A stretch of DNA of 64,000 nt from Bradyrhizobium liaoningense (GCF_018130785.1 NZ_JAFCJT010000005.1:248001-312000); one strand, 5' to 3'. Shown: positions 39,013-51,711, counted from the stretch's first letter. A program made the numbers and translations. The notes: generated from the letters alone by a model not told the origin.

Positions 39013-41718
39013 TTACAGGGAGCGCTGGATCGTCTCCACGCGATAACACTCGATCACGTCACCGGCACGCATGTCGTGATAGTTCTCGAAGGCCATGCCG
39101 CATTCCTGACCGGACTGGACTTCCTTCACTTCGTCCTTGAAGCGCTTCAGCGTCGACAGCTTGCCTTCGTGCACGACGACGTTGTCGCGGATCAGGCGCA
39201 CATTGGCGCCGCGTTCCACGGTGCCGTCGGTGACGCGGCAGCCGGCAACCTTGCCGACCTTGGAGATGTTGAAGATCTCCAGGATCGAGGCATTGCCCAG
39301 CATGGTTTCGCGCAAGGTCGGCGCGAGCAGGCCGCTCATCGCCTTCTTCACGTCGTCCACGAGGTCGTAGATGATGTTGTAGTAGCGGATCTCGATGCCG
39401 TTGCGCTTGGCGGCCGCAGCCGCCTCCTTGTTGGCACGAACCGAGAAGCCGATGATCGCGGCGTTGAAGCCTTCCGCGAGCGTCACGTCGGATTCCGAGA
39501 TACCGCCGACGCCGGCATGCAGGATGCGGGCGGCGACTTCGTCGGTGCCGAGCTTCTCCAGCGAGCCGAGGATCGCTTCCAGCGAGCCCTGCACGTCGGC
39601 CTTGATGATCAGCGGGAATTCCTTGCGGCCCGCCGTCTTCAATTGCGACATCATCTGCTCGAGCGAGCCGCGCATGCCGGAAATCGAGGCAGCGGCGTTC
39701 TCGCGCTTCTGGTGCGCGCGGTAGCTGGTGACCTGGCGGGCGCGGGCTTCGTTCTCGACCACGGCGAGACGATCGCCTGCTTCCGGCGGACCGTTGAAGC
39801 CGAGCACCTCGACCGGCACCGAGGGGCCTGCCTCCTGCACCGTCTCGCCCTGATCCGAGATCAGCGCGCGGACGCGGCCCATTTCGGCGCCGGCGACGAT
39901 GATGTCACCGACACGGAGCGTGCCGCGCTGGACCAGCACGGTCGCGACCGGGCCACGGCCGCGATCGAGCTTGGCTTCGATCACGGTGCCTTCGGCCGGG
40001 CGATCCGAATTGGTCTTGAGGTCGAGGATGTCGGCCTGGAGCGCGATCATCTCGAGCAGCTTGTCGAGATTGGTCTTGTTCTTGGCGGACACTTCGACGT
40101 CGACGACTTCGCCGCCGAAGGATTCGACCTGCACCTCGTGCTGGAGCAGCTCGGTGCGCACGCGCTCGGGCTTCGCATCGGGCTTGTCGATCTTGTTGAT
40201 GGCAACGATGATCGGCACCCGCGCCGCCTTGGCGTGGTTGATGGCTTCGATCGTCTGCGGCATCACGCCGTCATCGGCAGCAACCACCAGCACGACGATG
40301 TCGGTCACCTTGGCGCCGCGGGCGCGCATCGCGGTGAACGCGGCGTGGCCGGGCGTGTCGATGAAGGTGATCTTCTTGCCGCTTTCGGGCGACAGCACCT
40401 GATAGGCGCCGATATGCTGGGTGATGCCGCCGGCTTCGCCGGAGACGACGTTGGCATGACGGAGCGCGTCGAGCAGCGAGGTCTTGCCGTGGTCGACGTG
40501 ACCCATCACGGTCACCACGGGCGAACGCGTCTCGGTGTCGGAGGAATCGTCGACCTGGTCAAACAGACCCTCTTCGACGTCCGACGCGGCAACGCGCTTG
40601 ACGGTGTGACCCAGTTCTTCGGCGATCAGCTGCGCGGTGTCGGCGTCGATCACGTCGGTGATCTTGTGCATCGCGCCCTGCTTCATCAGCATGCGGATGA
40701 CGTCGACCGCGCGCTCGGCCATGCGGTTGGCGAGCTCCTGGATGGTGATCGCTTCCGGAATGATCACCTCGCGGATCAGCTTTTCCTTCGGCTCGTTCGA
40801 GGCGTGCCCCTTCAGGCGCTGGGTACGGCGACGGAAGGAGGCAATCGAGCGCTCGCGCACGTCGTCGGCATTGAATGCGGTGACGACGGTCAGGCGGCCG
40901 CGCTCCTTCTGCGGACCGGGCTTGTGGGTGGTCTTGGGGGGCGGCGCCGGACGCGCGGCGCCGCCGGGGCCGCGGCGGATCTGGCGCGGACCCTCGTCCT
41001 CGTCCGGTCCGGCTGCGACAGCGGGGGCGCGACCCACCGGGCCTCCCGGCCGCTGCGTGGTCGTTCCGGGCCGCGCCGTCGTTGTTCCGGGGCGGGCAGT
41101 GGCGGTGGTCCCGGGCCGCGCCGCGGGCGCTCCAGGCCGCGGTGCAGGAGCGGGCGCGGCCGTCGTCGTTGCAGGGCGCGCCGCGGATTGCGGCTGCTCG
41201 CCTTCGCCAAAACGCTTCTTGGCCTCGGTTTCGGCCTTGCGCTTGGCTTCCTCTTCGTGGCGGTGACGCTCATCCTCGGCCTTGCGGCGGGCCTCGGCGG
41301 CCTCGCGCTCGGCGCGCTCGGCGCTTTCGCGGACAGCGCGGCGCTGGGCCTCTTCCTCGGCATGGCGGCGTTCTTCGACTTCGCGCACCTTGGCATCGGC
41401 CAGCGCGCTGGCGCGGGCGGAACGTTCGTCCTCGGTCAGCGTGCGCAACACCACGCCGGAGCCGGCGTTACGCGGCGGAGCCGGGCGCGCCGGAGCAGGC
41501 GTCGGCGCAGCCGGTGCCGCCGGCTTCGCAACCTCGGTGGCCTGCGGCTCGGGGGTGCCGTCGATGCGGCGCTTGCCGCGCTTCTCGACCACGACCTGCT
41601 TGCTACGGCCATGGCTGAAGCTCTGACGCACGGTGCCCGTTTCGACGCGCGGCTTGAGCGATAGCGTCTTGCTCGGAACGCTCAGCTTCTTGTCGCCAGG
41701 GGTCTTGGTATCAACCAT
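39013..41718 (-). CDS. infB: Translation initiation factor IF-2
   Basis: 901 residues, the GTPase that delivers fMet-tRNA to the 30S subunit. The G-domain P-loop is GHVDHGKT (406-413, K412); the switch motif DTPGHAAF and NKID follow. The first 300 residues are a low-complexity region: Arg/Glu/Ala-rich coiled-coil stretches and a tandem ARPGTT repeat near residues 195-235. It is in the operon nusA - rnpM-like - infB - rbfA. Confidence 0.97.
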   Translation of the reverse strand: MVDTKTPGDKKLSVPSKTLSLKPRVETGTVRQSFSHGRSKQVVVEKRGKRRIDGTPEPQATEVAKPAAPAAPTPAPARPAPPRNAGSGVVLRTLTEDERSARASALADAKVREVEERRHAEEEAQRRAVRESAERAEREAAEARRKAEDERHRHEEEAKRKAETEAKKRFGEGEQPQSAARPATTTAAPAPAPRPGAPAARPGTTATARPGTTTARPGTTTQRPGGPVGRAPAVAAGPDEDEGPRQIRRGPGGAARPAPPPKTTHKPGPQKERGRLTVVTAFNADDVRERSIASFRRRTQRLKGHASNEPKEKLIREVIIPEAITIQELANRMAERAVDVIRMLMKQGAMHKITDVIDADTAQLIAEELGHTVKRVAASDVEEGLFDQVDDSSDTETRSPVVTVMGHVDHGKTSLLDALRHANVVSGEAGGITQHIGAYQVLSPESGKKITFIDTPGHAAFTAMRARGAKVTDIVVLVVAADDGVMPQTIEAINHAKAARVPIIVAINKIDKPDAKPERVRTELLQHEVQVESFGGEVVDVEVSAKNKTNLDKLLEMIALQADILDLKTNSDRPAEGTVIEAKLDRGRGPVATVLVQRGTLRVGDIIVAGAEMGRVRALISDQGETVQEAGPSVPVEVLGFNGPPEAGDRLAVVENEARARQVTSYRAHQKRENAAASISGMRGSLEQMMSQLKTAGRKEFPLIIKADVQGSLEAILGSLEKLGTDEVAARILHAGVGGISESDVTLAEGFNAAIIGFSVRANKEAAAAAKRNGIEIRYYNIIYDLVDDVKKAMSGLLAPTLRETMLGNASILEIFNISKVGKVAGCRVTDGTVERGANVRLIRDNVVVHEGKLSTLKRFKDEVKEVQSGQECGMAFENYHDMRAGDVIECYRVETIQRSL

Positions 41719-41787
41719 TCAGCAGTCCTAATCCTGATTTATCAGTGTTGTGCGTTGCCGCACCGTCCTATCGGGTCGTCGTATCTC

Positions 41788-42471
41788 TCAGAAATCCTGG
41801 CCGGGCTTTTCGGCAGTCTTGTCATCGTCCGCCATCCGGTATCGGACCAGCATCTGGCTACGTGACAGGAATGACTTGCTCGCCGGGCCCGCGAGCAGGG
41901 CAGCATGTATCACATTTGACCGGGTCAGTGCCAAATCCAATTCTATCGATTTCAGTGCGGTGACAACGGGAATCTGCCGCTTGGCGCCGCGATTCCCGGC
42001 ATTTTGACGTGCCAGCATGTCTAATTTGCGGATTCCGTCCGCGGCCCCGTCACTGGCATGGATCAGGACCTCGACCGTGCCTTCCCGCAGGCTGCTTTCG
42101 ACCTTACCGAAGCCGGCCACAATCTGGCCCGCCTTGGCGGCAATCCCAAGGGCTTCCGTCACGCTCCGAACCAGGAGCGCCTCGATGTCGGTGGGAAGCG
42201 TCTGGGGAATGCGCAACTCGCGCTTGAAGGCCTTGCTAAATTGGTGACGCCGAACGGCTTCCGCAACCACCTCGCGTGAGGCGGTGATCCACATGCCGCG
42301 TCCGGGCAGCTTGCGCTTGAGATCGGGAACTATCGCGCCTTGCGGCGAAATGACGAAGCGGATCAGCTCGTCGATCGGCCGGACCTCGCGACTGACCGCG
42401 CACATCCGCATGGTCGCGGACCTTTCGGTCCGCGGGCCATGGTCGAGATCGTGGTCAGTATCTGCGAGCAT
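41788..42471 (-). CDS. RnpM/YlxR-type RNA-binding protein (DUF448 + L7Ae-like)
   Basis: 227 residues. The N-terminal half is the YlxR (RnpM, DUF448) fold with MRMCAVSREVRP and GRGMWITASREVV. The C-terminal half (ALGIAAKAGQIVAGFGKVE) resembles the L7Ae-like RNA-binding fold seen in the alphaproteobacterial version. YlxR proteins bind RNA, including RNase P in Firmicutes. It is between nusA (23 bases) and infB (69 bases), a conserved position. Confidence 0.92.
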   Translation of the reverse strand: MLADTDHDLDHGPRTERSATMRMCAVSREVRPIDELIRFVISPQGAIVPDLKRKLPGRGMWITASREVVAEAVRRHQFSKAFKRELRIPQTLPTDIEALLVRSVTEALGIAAKAGQIVAGFGKVESSLREGTVEVLIHASDGAADGIRKLDMLARQNAGNRGAKRQIPVVTALKSIELDLALTRSNVIHAALLAGPASKSFLSRSQMLVRYRMADDDKTAEKPGQDF

Positions 42472-42494
42472 CCGAGCGACATCCTCCTTCGCCC

Positions 42495-44105
<1,611 letters not shown>

Positions 44106-44107
44106 GG

Positions 44108-44887
<780 letters not shown>

Positions 44888-45001
44888 TTAAGGCTTGGTT
44901 AAGACTTGAACAGATCAGGATTTGCAGAGCCTGTTTCGGAACTCTTTCATCCCGACAGCTCGCCGGGCCGCATATCTTCCACCAAGCCGCGCTCAGGTAA
45001 T

Positions 45002-45031
45002 AAAAAAGAGCGGGTCCTTTCGGGCCCACTC
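45002..45031 (-). terminator. Terminator-like hairpin in the rimP-nusA leader
   Basis: Minus strand: GAGTGGGCCC, GAAA loop, GGACCCGCTC, then TTTTTTA. The stem has one G-T wobble and one mismatch, and a stable GAAA loop. It lies about 140 bases before the rimP ATG, downstream of the predicted promoter. Confidence 0.7.
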
Positions 45032-45068
45032 TCACTACGCGGATCGTATGAGAAGATGAATTGGCGTT

Positions 45069-45097
45069 GATATAGCCCTTTCCGTCCTCCCGGACAA
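45069..45097 (-). promoter_or_regulatory. Predicted rimP operon promoter
   Basis: Minus strand TTGTCC and TATATC separated by 17 bases. Transcription would begin near 45062 and reach the terminator-like hairpin within about 60 bases. Confidence 0.5.
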
Positions 45098-45247
45098 GGC
45101 CCATCACAGGCAGGACGAGGCTTTTTGCGCCGGTCTGTGGGACCCCCGCGCAACGCTTCCTTCATCTACGAGGCCTAAATTCCCTGATTGTGGGGCGGCT
45201 TGGACCAAGGGCGCACCCGCGGCGTGCCCTGTACGAGTTGCGTTTTC

Positions 45248-46330
45248 ATGACCGTTGCCACGTCGCTCATTCCCGGACTGGACGATATCGTCAAACGCGG
45301 CGACCCCCGGCGTCGCGGCGAGATCGCGCGCGCCATCGCCCAGCTGTTCTTCCAGGACGCCGAGAAGCTCCGTCCCGATCTCGTCGATCTCTTCGACAAC
45401 CTGCTGATCGATCTCGTCCCGCATGCCGAGCTTGCCTCGCGCGTCGACCTCGCCGAGCGCTTCTCGCGCCTGACCAATGCGCCGCCGCATCTGGTGAGCC
45501 AGCTCGCGCGCGAAAACGAGATCATGGTGGCGGGCCCCGTGCTGCGCCGCTCGCCGGTGCTTGACGACGCCGCCCTCGTCGAGATCGCGCGGCTGAAGGG
45601 CCAGGGCCATCTGCTGGCGCTGACCGAGCGCCCCGCACTGTCGGCTGCCATCACCGACGTGCTGGTCGAGCGCGGCGATCGCGACGTGGTGCGTCGCGCT
45701 GCGGGCAATGCCGGTGCGGTGTTCTCGCCTGGCAGCTATTCCGAGATGATCAGGCGTGCGTCGCAGGACGGCGTGCTGACGCTCAAGATCGGCCAGCGCA
45801 ACGATCTCTCGGGCGAGCATCTGAAGCAACTTCTCGATGGCACGCTCGACGTCATCCGCCGCCGCCTCTCCAGCGTGGTCAATCCCGTGCGCCAGGTCGA
45901 GATCAAGCGCGCCATGGCGGCGATCGAGGAGGCTGCGCTGCCCCCGGGCCCGCGCCGCGATTTCTCGGCGGCACAGCGCACGGTGCTCACCTTGCATCGC
46001 GAGGGGCATCTCGGCGAGAGCGCGCTGCTCGGCTTCGCCAAGGCGCATAAATACGAGGAATCGATTGCCGCGCTCTCGGCGATGTCCGGCGTCCGCCTCT
46101 CGATCCTCGATCGCCTGATGGCGGGCGATCGCTACGATCCGATTCTGATCCTGGGGCGCATGCTGAATCTCGGCTGGCCCACGGTGCGCGCGCTCGTTCT
46201 GTTGTGGTACGGGCCGCATCGCAGGCCGGCCGATGCCGACATCGAGGCCGCGCGCGTGAACTTCACGCGCCTGATGCCGTCGACGGCCGAGCGCGTCGTG
46301 AAATTCTGGCGCAACCGCCAGACGATCTAA
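45248..46330 (+). CDS. DUF2336 family protein
   Basis: 360 residues, mostly alpha-helical, with Ala/Arg/Leu-rich repeats suggesting a HEAT- or ARM-like solenoid. No membrane segment or signal peptide. The family DUF2336 is frequent in alphaproteobacteria and has no firm function. The ATG at 45248 (MTVATSLIPGLDD) is preferred over an upstream in-frame start. It is divergent from rimP and convergent with trmB, with a perfect hairpin between. Confidence 0.85.
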   Translation: MTVATSLIPGLDDIVKRGDPRRRGEIARAIAQLFFQDAEKLRPDLVDLFDNLLIDLVPHAELASRVDLAERFSRLTNAPPHLVSQLARENEIMVAGPVLRRSPVLDDAALVEIARLKGQGHLLALTERPALSAAITDVLVERGDRDVVRRAAGNAGAVFSPGSYSEMIRRASQDGVLTLKIGQRNDLSGEHLKQLLDGTLDVIRRRLSSVVNPVRQVEIKRAMAAIEEAALPPGPRRDFSAAQRTVLTLHREGHLGESALLGFAKAHKYEESIAALSAMSGVRLSILDRLMAGDRYDPILILGRMLNLGWPTVRALVLLWYGPHRRPADADIEAARVNFTRLMPSTAERVVKFWRNRQTI

Positions 46331-46349
46331 TCAACGTACAGGTCTTTGT

Positions 46350-46380
46350 CGTCATGCCCGGGACAAGCCCGGGCATGACG
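46350..46380. terminator. 13-bp hairpin between convergent DUF2336 gene and trmB
   Basis: Arms cgtcatgcccggg and its exact complement with an acaag loop. The gggacaagcc block is shared with the repeats at 25136 and 27885, so it is a minimal member of that family placed where a bidirectional terminator is expected. Confidence 0.75.
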
Positions 46381-46403
46381 GCTGCGGAGGATCGCGCGAA
46401 GAA

Positions 46404-47114
46404 TTACACCCGCCTGAACCTCAGATACGTCGTCTTGCGCCCTTCGCGCGTGGCCTTCCGGCCGTAGCGCGTCATGGTGTAGCCGGCCCATGGCTGCCGG
46501 AAATCGTCGGCGCGCTCCGCGAGCCAGACGAAATCCTGCGAGCGCGCCAGATGCGACAGCGTCCAGGCACAGTAATCGTCGATGTCGCAGACGAAGCGGA
46601 ATTCGCCGCCCGCTTTCAGAACGCGGGCCATCGCAGTGATGGTCCGGTCCTGGACGAAGCGCCGCTTCCAGTGCCGCCGCTTCGGCCAGGGATCGGGATG
46701 GATCAGGTCGATCCGCGACAGCGATGACGGCGGCAGCCATGCCAGCAGTTCGGCAGCATCGCCCGCGAACAGGCGGATGTTGGCGATGTTGGCCGCCTCG
46801 ATCTGCGCGAGGATTTTGGCCATGCCGTTGACATAGGGCTCGCAGCCGATGAAGCCGGTCGTGGAGAAATTCCGTGCCTCAGCCGCAAGATGCTCGCCGC
46901 CGCCGAAGCCGATCTCGAGCCGCACATCGTCCGCCGCGGGATCGAAGATCTCGTTGGCGTTGCCCGGCACCTCGCCCTCGATGTCGAGCGCAAGATGCGG
47001 CAGCAGATGGTCGACCAGCTCGGCCTGGTGCTGCCTGAGCTTGTGGCCCTTGCGGCGCCCGAAGAAGGCGCGCTCGCTGTCATCGCGATCGGGATCTGAT
47101 TTGCGTTCGCTCAT
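46404..47114 (-). CDS. trmB: tRNA (guanine-N7-)-methyltransferase
   Basis: 236 residues, SAM-dependent methylation of G46 in the variable loop. Motifs: LEIGFGGGEHL (SAM motif I), GCEPYVNGMAKI, and DPWPKRRHWKRRF, the TrmB signature. The N-terminus is rich in charged residues. Its start overlaps the stop of the M20 peptidase gene (ATGA), so the two are translationally coupled. Confidence 0.96.
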   Translation of the reverse strand: MSERKSDPDRDDSERAFFGRRKGHKLRQHQAELVDHLLPHLALDIEGEVPGNANEIFDPAADDVRLEIGFGGGEHLAAEARNFSTTGFIGCEPYVNGMAKILAQIEAANIANIRLFAGDAAELLAWLPPSSLSRIDLIHPDPWPKRRHWKRRFVQDRTITAMARVLKAGGEFRFVCDIDDYCAWTLSHLARSQDFVWLAERADDFRQPWAGYTMTRYGRKATREGRKTTYLRFRRV

Positions 47115-48238
47115 CGCAGCGTCTGGTACAGGCGATGCAGCAGCCGCGCGCGCGGTTCGAGCGACGAAACGTAAAGCTGCTCATAGTGGGTGTGTGCGCC
47201 CTTGCCGTCGACGCCGAGTCCGTCGAGCGTTGCGGTGTGCGCGGCGGTGAAATTGCCGTCCGAGCCGCCGCCGGTGTGGGTGTCGACCAGCTCGAAGCCG
47301 ATCTCGGCGGCGAGCGACTTCGCATGTTCGTACAACGAGGCGCCTGCATTGCTCTTCTCGTAGGGCGGACGATTGAGCCCGCCCGTGACCTTGACGGTGA
47401 CGCCATCCGTCTTCGATGTCAGCCCGAGGATCTTGCCGACGAACTCTTCCGCGTCGGCAAAGCCTGGCACGCGCAGGTCGATTTCGGCATGGGCTTCTTC
47501 CGGCGTGACGTTGGGGCGCGTGCCGCCGCGCGCCACGCCGACATTCACCGTGACGCCGCGCGCCAGATCGTTCATCCCTTCCAGCGCCAGGATGACGTTG
47601 GCAAGCTCGCGGATCGCGCTGCGTCCATCCTGGGGCCGCGTGCCGGCATGTGCGGGCACGCCCTTGATGAATACTTCGAAGCGCCCGACGCCCTTGCGTC
47701 CGGTGACGATCTTGCCGCCGTCGCGCGCCGGCTCCGTCACCAGCACGTATTTGGCCTTGCGCCCTTCCGTTTCGATCAGCGTGCGCGAGGTGGGGCTGCC
47801 GATCTCCTCGTCGGAGGTGAAGACGTGCGTGATGCCGAGCGGCGAGCGGTCGCCGGCGGCGCAGAGCGCGCGAAAGGCGTGATGGGCGATATAGGCGCCA
47901 CCCTTCATGTCGTAGATGCCGGGACCGAACGCGCTGTCGCCTTCGACCTTGAACGGCAGGCGCTCGATGAATCCCATGGGATGAACGGTATCGAGGTGGC
48001 TCAGCACCAGGATGCCCGGCCGGTCCTGGCCCCAGGTCGAGCGCGCAACGAGATGATCGCCGCAGCCATCGACGCCGGCGACGCGCTCGAGCGCAACCGG
48101 CAGATCGCGGTATTGCTCCGCGACCATGGAGACCAGCTTGTTGACCTGTTCAGGTGTGTCCGTCGGCGTCTCGATCTCCACCCAGCGGCGGATGCCATCG
48201 AGAATAGTTTGAGAATCGAACCAATTGGATTTGGTCAT
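47111..48238 (-). CDS. M20 family metallopeptidase (carboxypeptidase G2-like)
   Basis: 375 residues, a two-zinc amidohydrolase/peptidase. Zinc ligands are recognisable in SHLDTVHP, FGPGIYDMKGG and SDEEIGSP (catalytic Glu), with the lid domain GVGRFEVFIKGVPAHAGTRP and final His in GGGSDGNF/THYEQL region. It resembles glutamate carboxypeptidases that cleave C-terminal Glu amides. The ATG at 48238 (MTKSNWFDS) is chosen; an ATG ten codons upstream is possible. It is coupled to trmB. Confidence 0.9.
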   Translation of the reverse strand: MTKSNWFDSQTILDGIRRWVEIETPTDTPEQVNKLVSMVAEQYRDLPVALERVAGVDGCGDHLVARSTWGQDRPGILVLSHLDTVHPMGFIERLPFKVEGDSAFGPGIYDMKGGAYIAHHAFRALCAAGDRSPLGITHVFTSDEEIGSPTSRTLIETEGRKAKYVLVTEPARDGGKIVTGRKGVGRFEVFIKGVPAHAGTRPQDGRSAIRELANVILALEGMNDLARGVTVNVGVARGGTRPNVTPEEAHAEIDLRVPGFADAEEFVGKILGLTSKTDGVTVKVTGGLNRPPYEKSNAGASLYEHAKSLAAEIGFELVDTHTGGGSDGNFTAAHTATLDGLGVDGKGAHTHYEQLYVSSLEPRARLLHRLYQTLR

Positions 48239-48353
48239 GAACGCATCTGTGCCTTTGAACCCCATCATCGAAGCGGGCGCGCACTAAAACGCGGCCGCAA
48301 ATGACGACATAGGCCAGATTTGACGCAGCCTCAAATCGGATTGAGCCGTCGCG

Positions 48354-48767
48354 TCACCGTTTGTCGGGACCTTCGCGGGCGGCGATCTGCTCGACGAGAT
48401 CGACGATCGAGCGGCGCATCTTCGAATCAGTGATTCGGGTGAATGCCTTGGTCAAAGCGAGACCTTCGGAGGTCGCGAGGAAGTCCGAGACGTAGGAAGG
48501 CGAGGCGCCTTCGGCGAAGCCGTCCGGGCCAGCTACGCCGCTCGGTCCGCCCTCGAACAGAAACGACACCGGCACCTGGAGAATCTCGGCGATCTGCTGG
48601 ATACGACTCGCGCCGACGCGATTCGTGCCCTTCTCGTACTTCTGGATCTGCTGGAACGTCAGGCCCAAAGCTTCACCGAGCTTTTCCTGACTCATGCCCA
48701 ACATGATGCGGCGCATGCGCACGCGGCTGCCGACATATTTGTCAACAGGGTTGGGCGCTTTCGACAT
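48354..48767 (-). CDS. XRE-family helix-turn-helix regulator (PraR/PhrR-like)
   Basis: 137 residues. A Cro/C1 helix-turn-helix occupies about residues 15-70 (RRIMLGMSQEKLGEALGLTF, QIQKYEKGTNRVGASRIQQ), followed by an oligomerising tail (SFLFEGG, DFLATSEGLALTKAFTRI). This alphaproteobacterial type includes PraR and PhrR of rhizobia, which control biofilm and symbiotic traits. GAGGAA precedes the ATG at 48767. It stands between the M20 peptidase and lnt genes. Confidence 0.9.
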   Translation of the reverse strand: MSKAPNPVDKYVGSRVRMRRIMLGMSQEKLGEALGLTFQQIQKYEKGTNRVGASRIQQIAEILQVPVSFLFEGGPSGVAGPDGFAEGASPSYVSDFLATSEGLALTKAFTRITDSKMRRSIVDLVEQIAAREGPDKR

Positions 48768-48982
48768 TTCCTCAGCCTCCAAACACCACCTTCAGCGCAA
48801 TCGACTGGAATGCCTCAGGTGCCAGCATCGTCAAAATCAAACCCTGTTATTGGGAAACATTGCGGAGAAATTTAGCAACGCCCACTGTCTTTCGCAGCGG
48901 ATGCAGAATGAGGAACCCGCGTGCAGTCTGTCAACCGTGGGACTACGGTTGTCAAAGGATTCCGGCGGCGGCGAGGGCGTGA

Positions 48983-50596
48983 TCAGGGGTGCCGTTTGGC
49001 AACACGTCGGCGGACCGCCAGAATCACCGCCAGCGCAACGAGCATGGCTGCGGGCACATCGCCTACCCGCGCATAGACGGTCGGCGGTATTGCGGCGGGC
49101 AGGCTTGCATCCAAAATGCCTTCGACGCCGAGGCCGAGGCTGGCAACGGTTCGTCCCACCGGATCGATCACAGCGGAGATGCCGGTATTGGCGGACCGGA
49201 CCAGCGGCAATCCGAGTTCGATCGCGCGCATCCGGGCCTGCTCGAGATGCTGATAGGGACCGGTCGAGATGCCGAACCAACCGTCATTGGTGAGGTTCAC
49301 GATCCATCCCGGACGCTCATTGCGGCCAGCCACCTCGCCGGGAAAGATTGCTTCGTAGCATATCAGCGGCAGCGCGGACGGCGCGCCGGGCACCGGCAGC
49401 GCATGTCGCACGGTGCCGGGAATGAAGCCGCCGCGGACGCGCGTGAGTTGCTCGAAGCCGAGCTTCTCCATCAGGCCCTGGTAGGGCAGGAATTCGCCGA
49501 ACGGCACGAGGTGCAGCTTGTCGTAGACCGAGAGCACGCTGCCGTCGTGATCGATCACGTAGATCGAGTTGTAGGCGCGCGTGATCGGCGTGCCCCGCGG
49601 CAGTTCGGGGGCGCGGACCGAGCCCGTGATCAGCACCGTGCCCTTCGGCAAAAGCTCGGCGATCTGCGCCATCGCGTCGGCTTCGCGGGTCAGGAAGAAC
49701 GGAAATGCGGATTCCGGCCAGATCAGGATGGTGGCGTCGCGCACGCCGGTCGATTGCGGCCCCGAGGCGCGATCCGACAGCGCCAGATATTTCTTCATCA
49801 CCTCCGCCTTGGCGGCGTAGTTGAATTTCGCGTCCTGCCGGAGGTCCGGCTGCATCAGGCGCAGCTTCGCGCCCGCGACCATGGTGGTCGGATGCAGCGA
49901 CAGGCGGATCGCGCCGAAGATGCCCATGCCAATCAGAAGCGCAATCGCGGCAGCCGGCGCGCGCCAGGCCGGGCGGCGATCAGGCGTGCGGTCGATCAGC
50001 GCCGCGGGGCTTGCGAAGATCGCGACGCTGAGGAACGTCATGCCCCACAGGCCGATCAGCGACGCCGTCTGCGCCAGCGGCAGCGGCTCGGACAGGGCAT
50101 AGCCGAACGCGTTCCAGGGGAAGCCGGTCAATGCGTGACCGCGCAGCCATTCGGCGACGGTGAGGCTCGCGGCGAGCGCGAGGATGCGCGTGGCATCCTT
50201 GGTCCAGAGCAGGCGGGCCAGCGCAAATCCGATTGCGGTGAAGATGGAGAGATAGGCCGGCAAGCCAAGCACGGCGAACGGCGTCAGCCACGCGAACACA
50301 TCGGCGTCGACGAAGAAGGCGTAGCCGATCCAGTAGAGGCCGGGGACGAAGTAGCCGAGCCCGAACCAATAGCCCGTCAGTGCCGCGGCGGGGACGCCGC
50401 CATATCGTCCGGCGCCCGCGCCGTCGATCAGCCAGACCAGCACCGGGAAGGTAATGAACAGCACCGGAAAGACATTGAACGGCGCCAGCGCCAGCACCGA
50501 CAGCGCACCGCACCCCATCGCGACGAGCGCGCGCTTCCATCCCCAGGTGAGGATGATGGCAAGCGCAATCTGCCGAAGCCGTTGGAACAGGATCAC
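48983..50596 (-). CDS. lnt: Apolipoprotein N-acyltransferase
   Basis: 537 residues. About six transmembrane helices at the N-terminus precede a nitrilase-like periplasmic domain. Catalytic triad: Glu in IWPESAFPFF, Lys in YDKLHLVPFGEF and C413 in LICYEAIFPGE. It adds the third acyl chain to lipoproteins in the inner membrane. It starts at GTG 50596, overlapping the corC-like stop (GTGA). The order miaB-phoH-ybeY-corC-lnt is the classic conserved cluster. Confidence 0.95.
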   Translation of the reverse strand: MILFQRLRQIALAIILTWGWKRALVAMGCGALSVLALAPFNVFPVLFITFPVLVWLIDGAGAGRYGGVPAAALTGYWFGLGYFVPGLYWIGYAFFVDADVFAWLTPFAVLGLPAYLSIFTAIGFALARLLWTKDATRILALAASLTVAEWLRGHALTGFPWNAFGYALSEPLPLAQTASLIGLWGMTFLSVAIFASPAALIDRTPDRRPAWRAPAAAIALLIGMGIFGAIRLSLHPTTMVAGAKLRLMQPDLRQDAKFNYAAKAEVMKKYLALSDRASGPQSTGVRDATILIWPESAFPFFLTREADAMAQIAELLPKGTVLITGSVRAPELPRGTPITRAYNSIYVIDHDGSVLSVYDKLHLVPFGEFLPYQGLMEKLGFEQLTRVRGGFIPGTVRHALPVPGAPSALPLICYEAIFPGEVAGRNERPGWIVNLTNDGWFGISTGPYQHLEQARMRAIELGLPLVRSANTGISAVIDPVGRTVASLGLGVEGILDASLPAAIPPTVYARVGDVPAAMLVALAVILAVRRRVAKRHP

Positions 50597-51711
50597 TGCG
50601 AGCCGGTCCCGTCGCTTGGCGGCGGGACGGGCGTGTCGCTGGAAGGCGGTTGACCGCTCTCCGGCGGGGCCTCGCGGCGGCGGCTCTCGCGCTGGGTGCG
50701 CGGCGCGGGCCGTTCCTTGCGCGTCGAGATGCGCAGCCGCTTGACGCGGCGCGGATCGGCATCGAGCACCTCGACCTCGTAATTGCCGGGGCCCGAGATC
50801 ACCTCGCCGCGCACCGGCAGGCGGCCGACGTGGCTGACGAGATAGCCGCCGAGCGTCTCGACTTCCTCGCCGGCCTCGCCGGTGACGAAGTCCTCGCCGA
50901 TCACCGTGCGAACGTCGTCGAGGCTGGCGCGGGCATCGGCGATGAAGGCGTTGTCGGGCAGCCGCACGATCGAGGGCGGCTCGTCGCTGTCGTGCTCGTC
51001 GTCGATCTCGCCGACGATCTGCTCGACGATGTCCTCCAGCGAAACCAGCCCGTCACTGCCGCCATATTCGTCGACCACCAGCGCCAGATGAATGCGCGTG
51101 GCCTGCATCTGCGCCAGCAGGTCGATCGCCCGCATCGACGGTGGCACGTAGAGCAGCTTGCGGATGATGCGCGCATCCTGCAGCGGCAATGCCAGATCAA
51201 CCGTACGCAGGTCGAGGCCGGCCGGCAGCGGCTTCTTGCGCTTGGTCTTCGTGGCCTCCGACACCCGCGCGCGCACGGTCATGAAAGCGAGCAGATCACG
51301 GATGTGGACGATGCCGACGGGATCGTCCAGCGTCTCGTTGTAGACGACGAGGCGCGAATGGCCGGCGCTTTCGAAGCGGTCCATCAACTCGCCGAGCGGG
51401 ATGTCGCGCTTCACCGCGATGATGTCGGCGCGATGCACCATGACGTCGGCGATGCGGCGCTCGTGCAGACCGAGGATGTTGCGCAACATGGTGCGCTCGA
51501 CGGTCGAAAAGCCGGTGTCGTCAGGCGTCGTGGCGTCGAGCACGACCTGGAGATCGTCGCGCACCGATCCCGCCTTCCAGCCGAACAGGGTGCGAATGGC
51601 ACGCAGCAGCCAGCCTTCCGCGGTCGGGCGCATCACCTCGCCGGATGTCACCACGACCGGCAAATTGGCGGTATTGCGCGGATTGTCGTGAATTGGGTCG
51701 GAATCGGGCAT
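50593..51711 (-). CDS. CorC/HlyC-type CBS-domain transporter-associated protein
   Basis: 372 residues. A pair of CBS domains (DVMVHRADIIAVKRDIPLGE, then a second with SMRAIDLLAQMQATR) is followed by a CorC_HlyC domain (GGYLVSHVGRLPVRGEVI) and a basic tail. No transmembrane DUF21 domain, so it is the soluble YbeX/CorC type, linked to Mg2+/Co2+ efflux and ribosome homeostasis. Start at the ATG at 51711, one base after the ybeY stop. Overlaps lnt. Confidence 0.92.
   Translation of the reverse strand: MPDSDPIHDNPRNTANLPVVVTSGEVMRPTAEGWLLRAIRTLFGWKAGSVRDDLQVVLDATTPDDTGFSTVERTMLRNILGLHERRIADVMVHRADIIAVKRDIPLGELMDRFESAGHSRLVVYNETLDDPVGIVHIRDLLAFMTVRARVSEATKTKRKKPLPAGLDLRTVDLALPLQDARIIRKLLYVPPSMRAIDLLAQMQATRIHLALVVDEYGGSDGLVSLEDIVEQIVGEIDDEHDSDEPPSIVRLPDNAFIADARASLDDVRTVIGEDFVTGEAGEEVETLGGYLVSHVGRLPVRGEVISGPGNYEVEVLDADPRRVKRLRISTRKERPAPRTQRESRRREAPPESGQPPSSDTPVPPPSDGTGSQ

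Noticed and set aside
48932..48951. caaccgt/acggttg hairpin after lnt as a terminator
   Set aside because: The stem is short and there is no T-run on the minus strand, so the evidence is too weak.
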